Shown here one piece after another: positions 1 through 7,931 of a DNA stretch of 51,867 nucleotides. Position 1 is the first letter of the stretch. Every line of letters starts with the position of its first letter. The position numbers were made by a program, and so were the translations under genes. The DNA comes from JAZFYD01 sp036443405 (lineage in GTDB: Bacteria > Planctomycetota > PLA2). The notes below the pieces were generated by a model. That model saw nothing but the letters and a program-made list of their open reading frames with translations, searched no databases and was not told where the DNA came from. The stretch covers positions 1-51,867 of the forward strand of contig JAZFYD010000003.1 in assembly GCA_036443405.1 (NCBI GenBank), read 5' to 3'.

Positions 1-2
1 AG

Positions 3-33
3 CCGGAAAACGATCCAGCGAATCGTTTTCCGG
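3..33. repeat. Perfect 12-bp inverted repeat (hairpin)
   Basis: Arms CCGGAAAACGAT (3-14) and ATCGTTTTCCGG (22-33) are perfectly complementary around a 7-nt loop. There is no T-run beyond the stem, so it is not a classical terminator on either strand. It lies 145 nt beyond the stop of the DUF190 gene, and positions 34-177 hold no supportable gene. It may mark a transcript end or be an operator. Confidence 0.5.
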
Positions 34-177
34 TGTGACCGAGTTCCCAACATCGCGTAGCACGCACGCAGGAGAACCGAAACTGCGCACGACGCGCCAC
101 CTGGCACCTTGCGCAACCAACGGGTCCAAGTTCCCGCGGCGCGAACAGTCCAATCCGGCGGCGTCACGCTCTCGGAT

Positions 178-513
178 CTACCGAGGCGCGTAGCGCAGCA
201 CCCGGACCTTCTCGAGCGTCACCAGGCCCCCCTCCAGCATCGCGTCCAACGCGGGTAACACCGCGTCGATGTGCTCTTGCGAATCCACAACCTCGATGAC
301 CAGCGGCAAGTCCTGGCTCAAACGGAGCAGGCTGGCGGTGTGCATGTGGCTCTTGGCGCCGTAGCCGAGCAGCGCGCGCAGCACCGTCGCGCCGGCGATG
401 CCTTCGGTTCTCAGTTTCTCGACGATCGCACGGTGAAGCGGTTTGCCCTCGTGGCGGTCCGCCTCGCCGATGAAGATGCGCATCAGGACCTGTTCGCCGT
501 CGAGTACACGCAT
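178..513 (-). CDS. DUF190 family protein, second gene after the fluoride channel
   Basis: A 111-residue protein beginning MRVLDGEQVLMRIFIGEAD. It has the PII-like pattern of the DUF190 family: a basic segment (HEGKPLHRAIVEKL), then GATVLRALLGYG and a C-terminal beta strand with PLVIEVVDSQEHIDAVLP. The length matches the family. The ATG at 513 was chosen because it sits 2 nt after the crcB stop codon and opens the conserved sequence; longer versions run into crcB. DUF190 genes are known companions of CrcB/FluC, and some DUF190 proteins are fused to the channel. I infer a soluble accessory or regulator of fluoride export. The biochemical role of the family is not settled. Confidence 0.9.
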   Translation of the reverse strand: MRVLDGEQVLMRIFIGEADRHEGKPLHRAIVEKLRTEGIAGATVLRALLGYGAKSHMHTASLLRLSQDLPLVIEVVDSQEHIDAVLPALDAMLEGGLVTLEKVRVLRYAPR

Positions 514-515
514 GA

Positions 516-890
516 CTAGGCCCCTCTTCCCCAGATCGCGCGGGCGGTGACGAGACCGACGTACACCGCGCCGAGGCCGCACACCACACTCACCATGACG
601 TTGAGAATCGCGACGCCCATGTCCGCCCGCAGGGTTTCGTAACCGAACGTGGAGAACGTCGTGAAGGCGCCGAGAAAGCCGATGCCGACCAAGAGTCGCG
701 CGTCGGCGGACACCGCGTTGGTCTCCAGGCCGCGCATGATGACCCCGAGGCCGAAACAGCCCAGCAGATTGACCGCCAGCGTGCCCCACGGGAAACGCTC
801 ACCGAGCCAGCCGTATGTCCAGCCGCTGACGAGATAGCGCGCGGCCGCGCCAAACGCTCCGCCGGTGGCGACGATCAAGACCTCCCGCAC
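516..890 (-). CDS. crcB: Fluoride ion channel CrcB/FluC
   Basis: A 124-residue, four-helix membrane protein of the usual length for a FluC subunit. It shows the family signatures: GGAFGAAARYLVSGW near the N-terminus, WGTLAVNLLGCFGLG at about residues 35-49, and GFLGAFTTFSTFGYETL at about 72-88. This last segment carries the phenylalanines and the Thr/Ser track that line the fluoride pore. FluC works as a dual-topology homodimer in the inner membrane that lets fluoride leave the cell; a single gene suffices. It is followed 2 nt later by the DUF190 gene and starts 9 nt after the upstream secreted-protein gene, so the three are probably co-transcribed. No fluoride riboswitch is visible immediately upstream, because the preceding gene ends there. 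Confidence 0.95.
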   Translation of the reverse strand: MREVLIVATGGAFGAAARYLVSGWTYGWLGERFPWGTLAVNLLGCFGLGVIMRGLETNAVSADARLLVGIGFLGAFTTFSTFGYETLRADMGVAILNVMVSVVCGLGAVYVGLVTARAIWGRGA

Positions 891-899
891 GCCGCGAGA

Positions 900-2663
900 C
901 TAACGCGACGTTGGGACACCACGGGCCGGCATCGGTAGCCGTGGAACGAGCTCGCGAAGGCGTTTTGAGAATTCGAGATCCTGTGCCTCGAGTTCGCCCC
1001 ATTCGATCTTCCGCTGAAAGTACTGCTCCAGTTGCGCGCGACGGCTCTCGTCGTAGATCGCCATGCGCACCGAGCAAATCGAATTCACCCTCTTGATGTC
1101 TGTCCAGAATGAAGACTCTTCGCCGAGGTCCGGCTGCGCCTCCTGGATGATACGGATCGAACTGTCTCTCAGCTGCGCATCGAACAAGTCGGGGCTCCAC
1201 GTGTCGGGCAGGACCGCATTCACCACGAGATCGAAACTCTGCGCCTCCTGACCAGGAGCATGGAGCACGATGCTTCGGAACGGATGGCGTCCTCGCCGCT
1301 CGAGATGGAATTCGATGTGGTAGCTGAGACGGTTGCCGCGGCTGACGACGATTCGGTCCGGGTACGGAATCCGATGAACGCTTCCGCGGAGATGGCCGAC
1401 AAACGTACGAGGGTCGATGTGAATGCCGCGCCGATCGTCGTGGGCCCAAAAGAGCGTGGACACAAGACCGCGTCGTTTGAGCTGGCATCGAATCGTGGGC
1501 GCCGGGAGTTTGAATCGGACCAGCGCATTCCGAAACACGTCGTAGTAATAGGTCTGTGTCGTTCCCATCATCCAAACGGGGGTTCCATCGTGGGGATCGC
1601 GTATGCACACCGTGCGTTCCCGCCCGTTGCGTTCATAGACTTCGACGTCGTTGTCTGCAAGCCGTCCGCGGAGTGCGAGCGTCGAGATGGAGCCCTGGCT
1701 CGTGTCGACGAGTTCCAGCTTCGCGAGCAGCTCCTTCACGCCGTCGGGTCCTGACGTCCGTACGGGTGGGTAGAGCGCGCGCAACTGCGCCGAGATCACG
1801 GAGTCCGTCTTGGCGAGTTTCTCCCAGTCGATGGCGGGGTCGTCGGGCTTCTGAAGCAGCTTCCGCTTGGAAGGATCGCTCAACCCCGTTCTGATGAAGG
1901 CCCCTCGTCTGAGCGGGCCTATGAACGCCTCCGGATCATCAAGGTCCATCTTGCGGTCTCGAATGCGCGACGAGAGAGGCGAGTTGAGGAGCTTTGTCGG
2001 AGAGATCCGATCGAATCGGCTGCTGTCGATTGGACGATTGGCGGCAAGGTGGAGAAGAGCCAGTCGTTCGCCCCGCCTGCCCGTCATCCTTAGGGTTCGG
2101 CAGGGGAACACGTGGCGCTTTCCGCCTTGCACCAGGAGTGTCAGGCTGCCGCCGAACTTCGTCAAACCGGTCAACCTTGAGGTTCCGTCCGCCGCGGTTT
2201 GCACAGCCCGGTTGCGGGGCACCATCGAGAACAAACCTCGAGTTTGCAACTCGAAGCGCGATCCCGGGTGTGCGTGCAGTGGACCGCTTGCATAGAACCC
2301 GAATTTCACCGTTTCGTTCACGATGTACATGCGGACTCGAATGTCTGCGGTTCGAACCCGGATGATCTGTGCGGTCTCCGGATCGTACGCGAAGAAGCGG
2401 TCGTCGGTCATCCAGCAGAGGGGTGTGCCGTCGTTCGGATCGCGCAGCATCATGGCGTGACCTCGGGATGCGGAATAGAGAAGCTGGATGTCCCAGAGCG
2501 TGAACAGGCCGCCGACCGAGAGCGACGAAAGCTCTTTGTCCTGCGTGTCCAAGTCCCTGGCGCGCGCGAGTTCCTCGTTGAACCGCTTCGTCTCGGCGCT
2601 GTCGCCCGCGGTTGTCGCGCCCGCGCACAGCAACAACATGATCCCGCTCCACGCTTTCCGCAT
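900..2663 (-). CDS. Secreted protein of unknown function with an internal duplication
   Basis: A 587-residue protein starting at ATG 2663 with a plausible signal peptide (MRKAWSGIMLLLCAGATTAG). I do not recognise a family. Two related segments are visible. One lies near residues 44-115 with RDPNDGTPLCWMTDDRFFAYD. The other lies near residues 345-400 with RDPHDGTPVWMMGTTQTYYYD. Both end in a run of alternating hydrophobic/basic beta-like residues, which suggests a duplicated beta-rich module of about 250-300 residues. It is rich in Arg and Asp with no further membrane segments, so it is probably periplasmic. It lies 9 nt upstream of crcB on the same strand; the co-directional arrangement does not by itself imply a role in fluoride handling. 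Confidence 0.8.
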   Translation of the reverse strand: MRKAWSGIMLLLCAGATTAGDSAETKRFNEELARARDLDTQDKELSSLSVGGLFTLWDIQLLYSASRGHAMMLRDPNDGTPLCWMTDDRFFAYDPETAQIIRVRTADIRVRMYIVNETVKFGFYASGPLHAHPGSRFELQTRGLFSMVPRNRAVQTAADGTSRLTGLTKFGGSLTLLVQGGKRHVFPCRTLRMTGRRGERLALLHLAANRPIDSSRFDRISPTKLLNSPLSSRIRDRKMDLDDPEAFIGPLRRGAFIRTGLSDPSKRKLLQKPDDPAIDWEKLAKTDSVISAQLRALYPPVRTSGPDGVKELLAKLELVDTSQGSISTLALRGRLADNDVEVYERNGRERTVCIRDPHDGTPVWMMGTTQTYYYDVFRNALVRFKLPAPTIRCQLKRRGLVSTLFWAHDDRRGIHIDPRTFVGHLRGSVHRIPYPDRIVVSRGNRLSYHIEFHLERRGRHPFRSIVLHAPGQEAQSFDLVVNAVLPDTWSPDLFDAQLRDSSIRIIQEAQPDLGEESSFWTDIKRVNSICSVRMAIYDESRRAQLEQYFQRKIEWGELEAQDLEFSKRLRELVPRLPMPARGVPTSR

Positions 2664-2678
2664 GGCCGGATTGTAGAG

Positions 2679-2813
2679 CTACTTCGTGTTCTGCACCATG
2701 TGGCACTGCCTGCATCGGTCGCGTTCGGGGTGGCTGCAGCGGATCTCTTCGCGGGCGGCGCGGCCGTCGTGGCACGCGCTGCAGTGTTCGTGCATCTGGA
2801 TCATGTGGGGCAT
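2679..2813 (-). pseudogene. Small NapB-like diheme cytochrome c, probably a fragment
   Basis: A 44-residue reading from ATG 2813 holds two CxxCH heme c motifs (CSACHDG and CRQCHMVQ). The arrangement, a PHMI-type start, first heme, then SHPER just before the second heme, resembles the C-terminal half of NapB, the diheme electron-transfer subunit of periplasmic nitrate reductase. In-frame sequence extends upstream to a TTG at 2933 (84 residues), but that extension is basic and has no signal peptide. Without a signal peptide, heme attachment in the periplasm would not be expected, so I favour a remnant or a gene with a missed 5' end. No napA or other nitrate reductase gene is in the window. The stop lies 15 nt before the start of the next minus-strand gene. 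Confidence 0.45.
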
Positions 2814-2977
2814 GGTTGGAAATGGTCGGGATCGGTTCTTTCGCGGTGCTGTTTTTGCTTGGCGAACGTGCGCGGAAACCCCGAGCTTGTGGCAAAAGGA
2901 CACGCTACGATCGGGATGCAACGTGGCACGCAACGTGAGGCACGGTGGTTGACCGTCTACTGTTCCGAGGTGCCCTC

Positions 2978-3880
2978 ATGAAGTTCGAACGCATTCTTGT
3001 TCTGAGTGATCTCTCAGAGAGCTCGCACGCAGGACTGAGGCTGGCGGACTCGCTCGCGCATCGTTTTCATTCGCGCGTCACCGTCGCAAACGTGCACACG
3101 GCTGGTGCGTTGTTGAGCCGGATCGAGGCCGGCAACACGACCAACGAGTACCGCGTCGCGGCGTGGCATCGCGCGGACTCGGAAAAGACCTTGCGGACCC
3201 TGGCGCACCACGGGATCGACCCGCTGCGTCTCGAGTCCGTCGAGATGGCGGACAGCGACTCCGCGCGCGTCGGGATCGCCGAGCTCATTGCGAAGGTGAA
3301 ACCGGATCTGGTGTGCATGGCCACACACGGCCGCACCGGGATCAAGCATGTGCTGCTGGGCAGCGTCGCGGAGCACACGATCCGGACGGCGGGGGTGCCG
3401 GTGATCCTCACGCGTGGCGAGCGCGAGCTCGGACGCGACCGGCCGCTGCGCGTGATGCTGGCGCTGGACCTGTTCAACGAGCCGGAGCCGATTGTGACCC
3501 AGGTCGCCTCGCTCCTGACCCCCAAGGACACGCTCCTTCTGGCGCACGTCGTCGAGTCGGCGTATCTGCACCTGGGTGCGCATGCCGCCGAACACATGCC
3601 CGATGCGCCGCTGTTGACCAGGGCGGCCGAGGAGCGTCTCTCCGGCGTCAAAGTCCGTACGCACGGTCCGGCGCTGAGCGTACACGTGGCCGCCGGGAAG
3701 CCGGGCGTCGTGCTGATCGAGATGGAGAAAGCACTCGAGGTCGACCTGATCGTCGCGCACACACACGGTCGCAGCGGGTTTGACCACCTGATGCTCGGAA
3801 GCGTGGCGGAGTATCTGGCGCGCCGCGGCATCAGTCCGGTCCTGGTACTGCCGCGTATCGACCGCGCAGTCCGGGAGTAG
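2978..3880 (+). CDS. Tandem universal stress protein (UspA domains)
   Basis: A 300-residue protein made of two Usp domains, residues about 1-150 and 160-298. Each opens with a hydrophobic beta strand followed by acidic residues (FERILVLSDLSESS; LRVMLALDLFNEPEP). Each ends with the ATP-binding signature G-2x-G-9x-G-S: GRTGIKHVLLGSVAEH in the first and GRSGFDHLMLGSVAEY in the second. Both sites look intact, so this is probably the nucleotide-binding type. ATG 2978 was preferred over an upstream GTG (2945) because MKFERILVL is the canonical Usp start and a CGAGG ribosome site lies 7-8 nt before it. Likely a cytosolic stress-response protein; the partner or signal cannot be read from context. Confidence 0.92.
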   Translation: MKFERILVLSDLSESSHAGLRLADSLAHRFHSRVTVANVHTAGALLSRIEAGNTTNEYRVAAWHRADSEKTLRTLAHHGIDPLRLESVEMADSDSARVGIAELIAKVKPDLVCMATHGRTGIKHVLLGSVAEHTIRTAGVPVILTRGERELGRDRPLRVMLALDLFNEPEPIVTQVASLLTPKDTLLLAHVVESAYLHLGAHAAEHMPDAPLLTRAAEERLSGVKVRTHGPALSVHVAAGKPGVVLIEMEKALEVDLIVAHTHGRSGFDHLMLGSVAEYLARRGISPVLVLPRIDRAVRE

Positions 3881-3961
3881 GGCACGCGCGCCCGTCGACG
3901 CGAGCGGCAAATCGCGCTGCAACGTGACGCCGGGGTGACCCGGGCCGCATGGGATGGGGCG

Positions 3962-5284
3962 ATGCACTTCCCGTCGCCGAGCCGTACATCGCCGTACCGC
4001 TTCGTGGTTGCGGCGCGCCTGCTGCGCACGCGGCGCATCAATTGGATCTCGGTCGCGGGCATCGCGCTCGGCGTCTTGTTCCTGGTGCTGCTGATCAGCG
4101 TCATGGAGGGGTATCAGCGGAAGTTGCGCGACGTGATCCGCGGAACTCTCTCGGACGCGGTGATGGAAGTCGAGCGGTTGAGCGCCGACGCCGGTGACCC
4201 GTCGACACTTGCTGCGTCGATGCCCGGTGTGGCGGCGGCTTCCTACCAACTGCAGACGGTGGCGCTTCTGCATCCGCAGGGCGCGGGGCCGCGTCATTTC
4301 TTGCCGTTGCGCTTGATCGGTGTGGACCTCGCGTCCGAGCGGCACGTCTCGAAGCTCGAGAGCTACATGGAGGACGCGACGGTCACGTTGCGTGCGGAGG
4401 GCAACGCCGAGGCGCGGGCTGAGGCCAAGGCACTACCGCGCATTCTCCTCTCGGGGCATTCGGCGAAGGAGCTTGGCGCGGCGGCCGGCTCGCGGATTCG
4501 ATTGCGTACCTTCGAAGAAGCCGGGCCCGCGGACGGGAACGGAGCCGGGCCGGGTTGGACATCGGTCGAACACGAGGCGGTTGTGGCCGGGTTATACCGA
4601 TCCGAGAACTTCGAGTACGACCGGTTGCACGCGTACGTCGATCGCGAGTCGAACGAAGACCGGTTTTTCAAGGACGGCGCCGGCCTCGTGCGCGAGATTC
4701 GAATCCGGTTCGAAGAGACCGCCGATCCAAGGGCCGTGCTCACCGAGATGATTGAGCTCTACCGGGAACACCCGGCGTGGAGCCCGGTGGGCGTGGATAC
4801 CTGGGAGGAGCGCCAGGAGTTCTTCTTGCGCATGATCCGGGACCAGGAGGGCGCGCTCGGAATCGTGATGTTCTTCATCGTGCTCGTCGGCTGTTTCAGC
4901 ATCTTCGCCACGCTGACGCTGACCGCCGCCGAGAAACGCCGGGATATCGGCGTGTTGAAGGCGCTGGGCGCGACGCCCTCCGGCATCCTCGGCATCTTCT
5001 TGTGGAACGCGGCGCTGATATCCGCTGCGGGTGTGTGCGTCGGATACGCGTTCGGCCTCTTGGCCGTTGCGCACATCAACGATCTCAGAGTCGCGCTCGC
5101 CGATCGTGGGTGGGACGTGTTCCCGGAGTCGATCTACCTCTTTCCCGAGATTCCGACGTATGTGAACCACCGCAGCCTCCTCCCCTATGTCGCGGGCGCC
5201 GTGCTGGCCGCCGTCGTCTTCGCGATCGTGCCTGCACTGCGCGCGGCGCGGATCCCGCCCGTCCGGGCGTTGGCCCACGAGTAG
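3962..5284 (+). CDS. LolC/LolE-family lipoprotein-release ABC permease (stand-alone)
   Basis: A 440-residue integral membrane protein with the LolC/E layout: one N-terminal membrane helix (about 27-48, after SPYRFVVAARLLRTRRIN), a large periplasmic domain (about 50-285), then three C-terminal helices with the FtsX-type core (AAEKRRDIGVLKALGATPSG). LolCDE extracts lipoproteins from the inner membrane. ATG 3962 is chosen because MHFPSPSRTSPYRF aligns with the start of a paralogue at 20443. No lolD ATPase is adjacent, although the paralogue is followed by one. I infer either the second half of a LolCDE heterodimer encoded at a distance or an independent MacB-like exporter subunit. Confidence 0.88.
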   Translation: MHFPSPSRTSPYRFVVAARLLRTRRINWISVAGIALGVLFLVLLISVMEGYQRKLRDVIRGTLSDAVMEVERLSADAGDPSTLAASMPGVAAASYQLQTVALLHPQGAGPRHFLPLRLIGVDLASERHVSKLESYMEDATVTLRAEGNAEARAEAKALPRILLSGHSAKELGAAAGSRIRLRTFEEAGPADGNGAGPGWTSVEHEAVVAGLYRSENFEYDRLHAYVDRESNEDRFFKDGAGLVREIRIRFEETADPRAVLTEMIELYREHPAWSPVGVDTWEERQEFFLRMIRDQEGALGIVMFFIVLVGCFSIFATLTLTAAEKRRDIGVLKALGATPSGILGIFLWNAALISAAGVCVGYAFGLLAVAHINDLRVALADRGWDVFPESIYLFPEIPTYVNHRSLLPYVAGAVLAAVVFAIVPALRAARIPPVRALAHE

Positions 5285-5440
5285 GTTGCGCGCCGGCCTC
5301 GGACGTCTGTCCAAGAGTGGGACAGTGGCTTTTGCGCCCCGTGCGCCATCTTCGGGCGGCCCGAGGTGCGCGGCGGTTAAAGGCCTGGCGCGCAGTTGTC
5401 GATGAAAAGCAAGGATTCCCATGAAACGTCGAGGAACTGA

Positions 5441-6157
5441 ATGTCTGCGCTATTGACGGTCCACGGGGGTCGCATCGAACTCGCGCGCAACCAGTGCTAC
5501 ACGCTGGGCCGCGATCCGACGTCCGATTTCGTCGTGCAGGATCTCGCCAGCTCGCGACAGCATGCGCGGCTGACCGTCGGCAACGTGCACAACGCCGTGT
5601 TCATCGAGGACCTCGGAAGCCGAAACGGCACGTTCGTGAACGGGAGCCAGATCACGGAGCGAACGCCGCTCGAGGATGCCTCGCGCATTCGCATCGGCGC
5701 GTCCGTCTACCTGTTGAACCACGCCGACACGGACGCCGAGGAACCGGTCCTGATCGACACCGGAACGATCGGAATCGAACAGCTCAGCATGGGGACCGAC
5801 GTCAACCAGCAGATCCTCCAGGTCGTGCGCAACAAGGGCCGGGCCGCGAGTGACTTTGCCGGACAGCTGGGCGCGTTCAGCGTTCTGGAAGTGCTTCAGT
5901 TGCTGATGCAGACCAACCGGAGCGGCACCCTCAACGTCGCTGTCCCCGCCGGCCATGCGGAGATCGAAGTCCGTCGCGGCGAGGTGCTGAGCGCGTCGTT
6001 CCAGGAACTCGAGGCGTTCCCCGCGCTGTTGATGGTCGTCCGTCAGGACCAGGGCATCTTCTGGCTGACCGAAAACAAGGACGAGTGCCGCGACTCGATC
6101 CGGCAGCCCGCCAACGCGCTGCTGTTCGAACTCTGCCGCCAGATGGACGAGCTCTAG
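5441..6157 (+). CDS. FHA domain protein with C-terminal DUF4388/PATAN-like domain
   Basis: A 238-residue cytosolic protein. Residues about 1-95 form an FHA phosphothreonine-binding domain: YTLGRDPTSDFVV, SSRQHARL and DLGSRNGTFVNG contain the conserved GR, SxxH and NG residues. Residues about 135-235 resemble DUF4388 (PATAN-type): GAFSVLEVLQLLMQTNRSGTLNV followed by AEIEVRRGEVLSASF. That domain occurs in bacterial signalling proteins next to receiver or kinase modules. The start ATG 5441 has a good ribosome site (GAGGA) 8 nt upstream. The combination suggests an adaptor that reads Ser/Thr phosphorylation, in keeping with kinase-like genes in the window. No partner is directly adjacent. Confidence 0.9.
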   Translation: MSALLTVHGGRIELARNQCYTLGRDPTSDFVVQDLASSRQHARLTVGNVHNAVFIEDLGSRNGTFVNGSQITERTPLEDASRIRIGASVYLLNHADTDAEEPVLIDTGTIGIEQLSMGTDVNQQILQVVRNKGRAASDFAGQLGAFSVLEVLQLLMQTNRSGTLNVAVPAGHAEIEVRRGEVLSASFQELEAFPALLMVVRQDQGIFWLTENKDECRDSIRQPANALLFELCRQMDEL

Positions 6158-6292
6158 GCGCTGTCCTAGATCCTCCGCGGCCGGTTCTCGGCGCGCCCCG
6201 ACTCTTTTGGGCACGGCCATTTCCGGCGCGTGTCTCGAACGCTCGCTGCAACCCGTTAGAGTACGGGAGTCCCACACGCTTTGAGGAACCCC

Positions 6293-7792
6293 ATGCTGCG
6301 AATCCTATCTGTCTTGTTTCTTGTTCTCACCGCGCCGGCGCTCGCTCAAGAGCCCGCAAAACCGAAGCTCTCGGCGTCCGATCTGCCGAAGGACCGAACC
6401 ACCTGGTTCGGGGTTTACGTGCACGGCAAGAAGTCGGGCTTTGCGAAGGAAACGTATAAGCGCGAAGCGGACCGGCTCGTGGTCGGGATGGAGTTTGAGT
6501 TCAAGCTGCGCTCGATGGGGACGGACGTCGAGATGAAAATCGTCGACCGCCAGGAGTTCGCGTTGACCGCGCCGTTTGCGTACCTCGGCGGGCGGATGGT
6601 GATGCAGCCGGGCCAGGATCGGACGTTCGTGGCCAATGGAACAACCGTAACCGCGACAACGAAGGTCGGCTCGGAAGACGTGAGACAGGATGTCGAGGGC
6701 GTGCACTACACCCTCGAAGAGCAGCTGGCGATGGTGCTCTGGCTGACGCCCTCGAGGAAGTCCGGCGATGTCATCACGGTCGGGGGGTTTGACTCGCTTT
6801 TCCTCAAACCGATGAAGACGACGTTCACGCTCAAGTCGAGATCGACTCGGACGGTGCATGGCGTGAAGGCGGAGTCGTACACCGTCAGGGTGGTCAGTTC
6901 GACGCAGGGGGAGCAGGGCGACCTGGTTCTCACCGGCGAAGGCCAGATGATCTCGATGAAGTTCGGCGGCATGATCGAGATGCGCCAGGAGCCGGAGGCG
7001 CTGGCAAAGAAGCTCGAAAAGGGCGGCGACCTGTTTTTCAACTCCGCGGTGTCAGTTGACAAGCCGCTCGGCAACCCCCAAGACGTTGTTGAATTGGAAC
7101 TGTGGGCCACGGGGCCTCGAGTGAACGAACTTCCCAGCGGTCCCCGCCAGTCCGTCGTCCAAAAAGACGGCGCGACGCTGCTCCGCATGGCGCCCGACGC
7201 AGGAGAAGTGGTCGCGACGGCGGAAGAAATCGCGAACTGCACGCAACCCGACGGCATGTGCCCGTCGGATCATCCGAAGGTGATCGCGCTCGCGAACAAG
7301 CTCGTGGGGGATGCCGCAACGCCGCGGGAGAAGACACGGCGTTTGACGCTCGGCATCTACGATTCCATGGCCAAGGTGCTGCGCCCGCAGTGGGTGAGCG
7401 TGATCGAACTGTGCGACGACATGCGCGGAGACTGCTCCGAGCACTCCGCGTTGTTCGTTGCGTGCGCGCGCGCTGCGGGGTTGGCGGCGCGCCCGGCGGT
7501 CGGCCTCATTTACATCGGCGACCGGCACAAGTCGCTTGGCGGCCACGCGTGGGCGGAGGTCGTTCTCGATGGCAAGTGGGTCCCGGTCGATCCCTCCTGG
7601 GGCGAACTCGAAATCAACGCGACGCACATCCGGATGGGGGCCGGTTCGACGAGTCTCGGCGCCATGATTCACGCCTTCTCGGGCCTGAAGTTCGAGGTGA
7701 AGCGAATCGGCTGGCGCCGCGCGCCGAAACGCGCGCCCAAGAAAACCCTCGAGCAGGCCCAGGACGAGGCCAAAGCGAAGGCGGCCGAGTAG
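6293..7792 (+). CDS. Secreted transglutaminase-like protein
   Basis: A 499-residue protein with a signal peptide (MLRILSVLFLVLTAPALAQ). Residues about 30-260 are beta-rich and unrecognised. Residues about 335-440 carry a transglutaminase-like (papain-fold) core with a visible Cys-His-Asp triad: Cys381 in RGDCSEHSALF, His418 in LGGHAWAEV and Asp433 in VPVDPSWGEL. The C-terminus is lysine/alanine rich. The ATG at 6293 was chosen over a TTG at 6281: it opens the signal peptide and TGAGGA lies 6 nt upstream. Bacterial members act as proteases or peptide-modifying enzymes in the periplasm; the substrate is unknown. Planctomycetes commonly have several such proteins (general knowledge). Confidence 0.88.
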   Translation: MLRILSVLFLVLTAPALAQEPAKPKLSASDLPKDRTTWFGVYVHGKKSGFAKETYKREADRLVVGMEFEFKLRSMGTDVEMKIVDRQEFALTAPFAYLGGRMVMQPGQDRTFVANGTTVTATTKVGSEDVRQDVEGVHYTLEEQLAMVLWLTPSRKSGDVITVGGFDSLFLKPMKTTFTLKSRSTRTVHGVKAESYTVRVVSSTQGEQGDLVLTGEGQMISMKFGGMIEMRQEPEALAKKLEKGGDLFFNSAVSVDKPLGNPQDVVELELWATGPRVNELPSGPRQSVVQKDGATLLRMAPDAGEVVATAEEIANCTQPDGMCPSDHPKVIALANKLVGDAATPREKTRRLTLGIYDSMAKVLRPQWVSVIELCDDMRGDCSEHSALFVACARAAGLAARPAVGLIYIGDRHKSLGGHAWAEVVLDGKWVPVDPSWGELEINATHIRMGAGSTSLGAMIHAFSGLKFEVKRIGWRRAPKRAPKKTLEQAQDEAKAKAAE

Positions 7793-7931
7793 GCGCTGTC
7801 CATCCCGGGTCGATCCGGTCCGGCTGTCGCGAAACGAGATCCCGCGGGGCCGCTGAAGGGTGCTGCGCCGGGTATCCTGTCGCGTTGATCCCGCCCGCAG
7901 CGCGTTCGCCCGGGCGGTTACGGAGATCCCA

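Noticed and set aside
6155..7801. TAGGCGCTGTCC directly after two stop codons (6155 and 7790)
   Set aside because: A 12-mer recurring twice is well within chance; no palindrome and no third copy.
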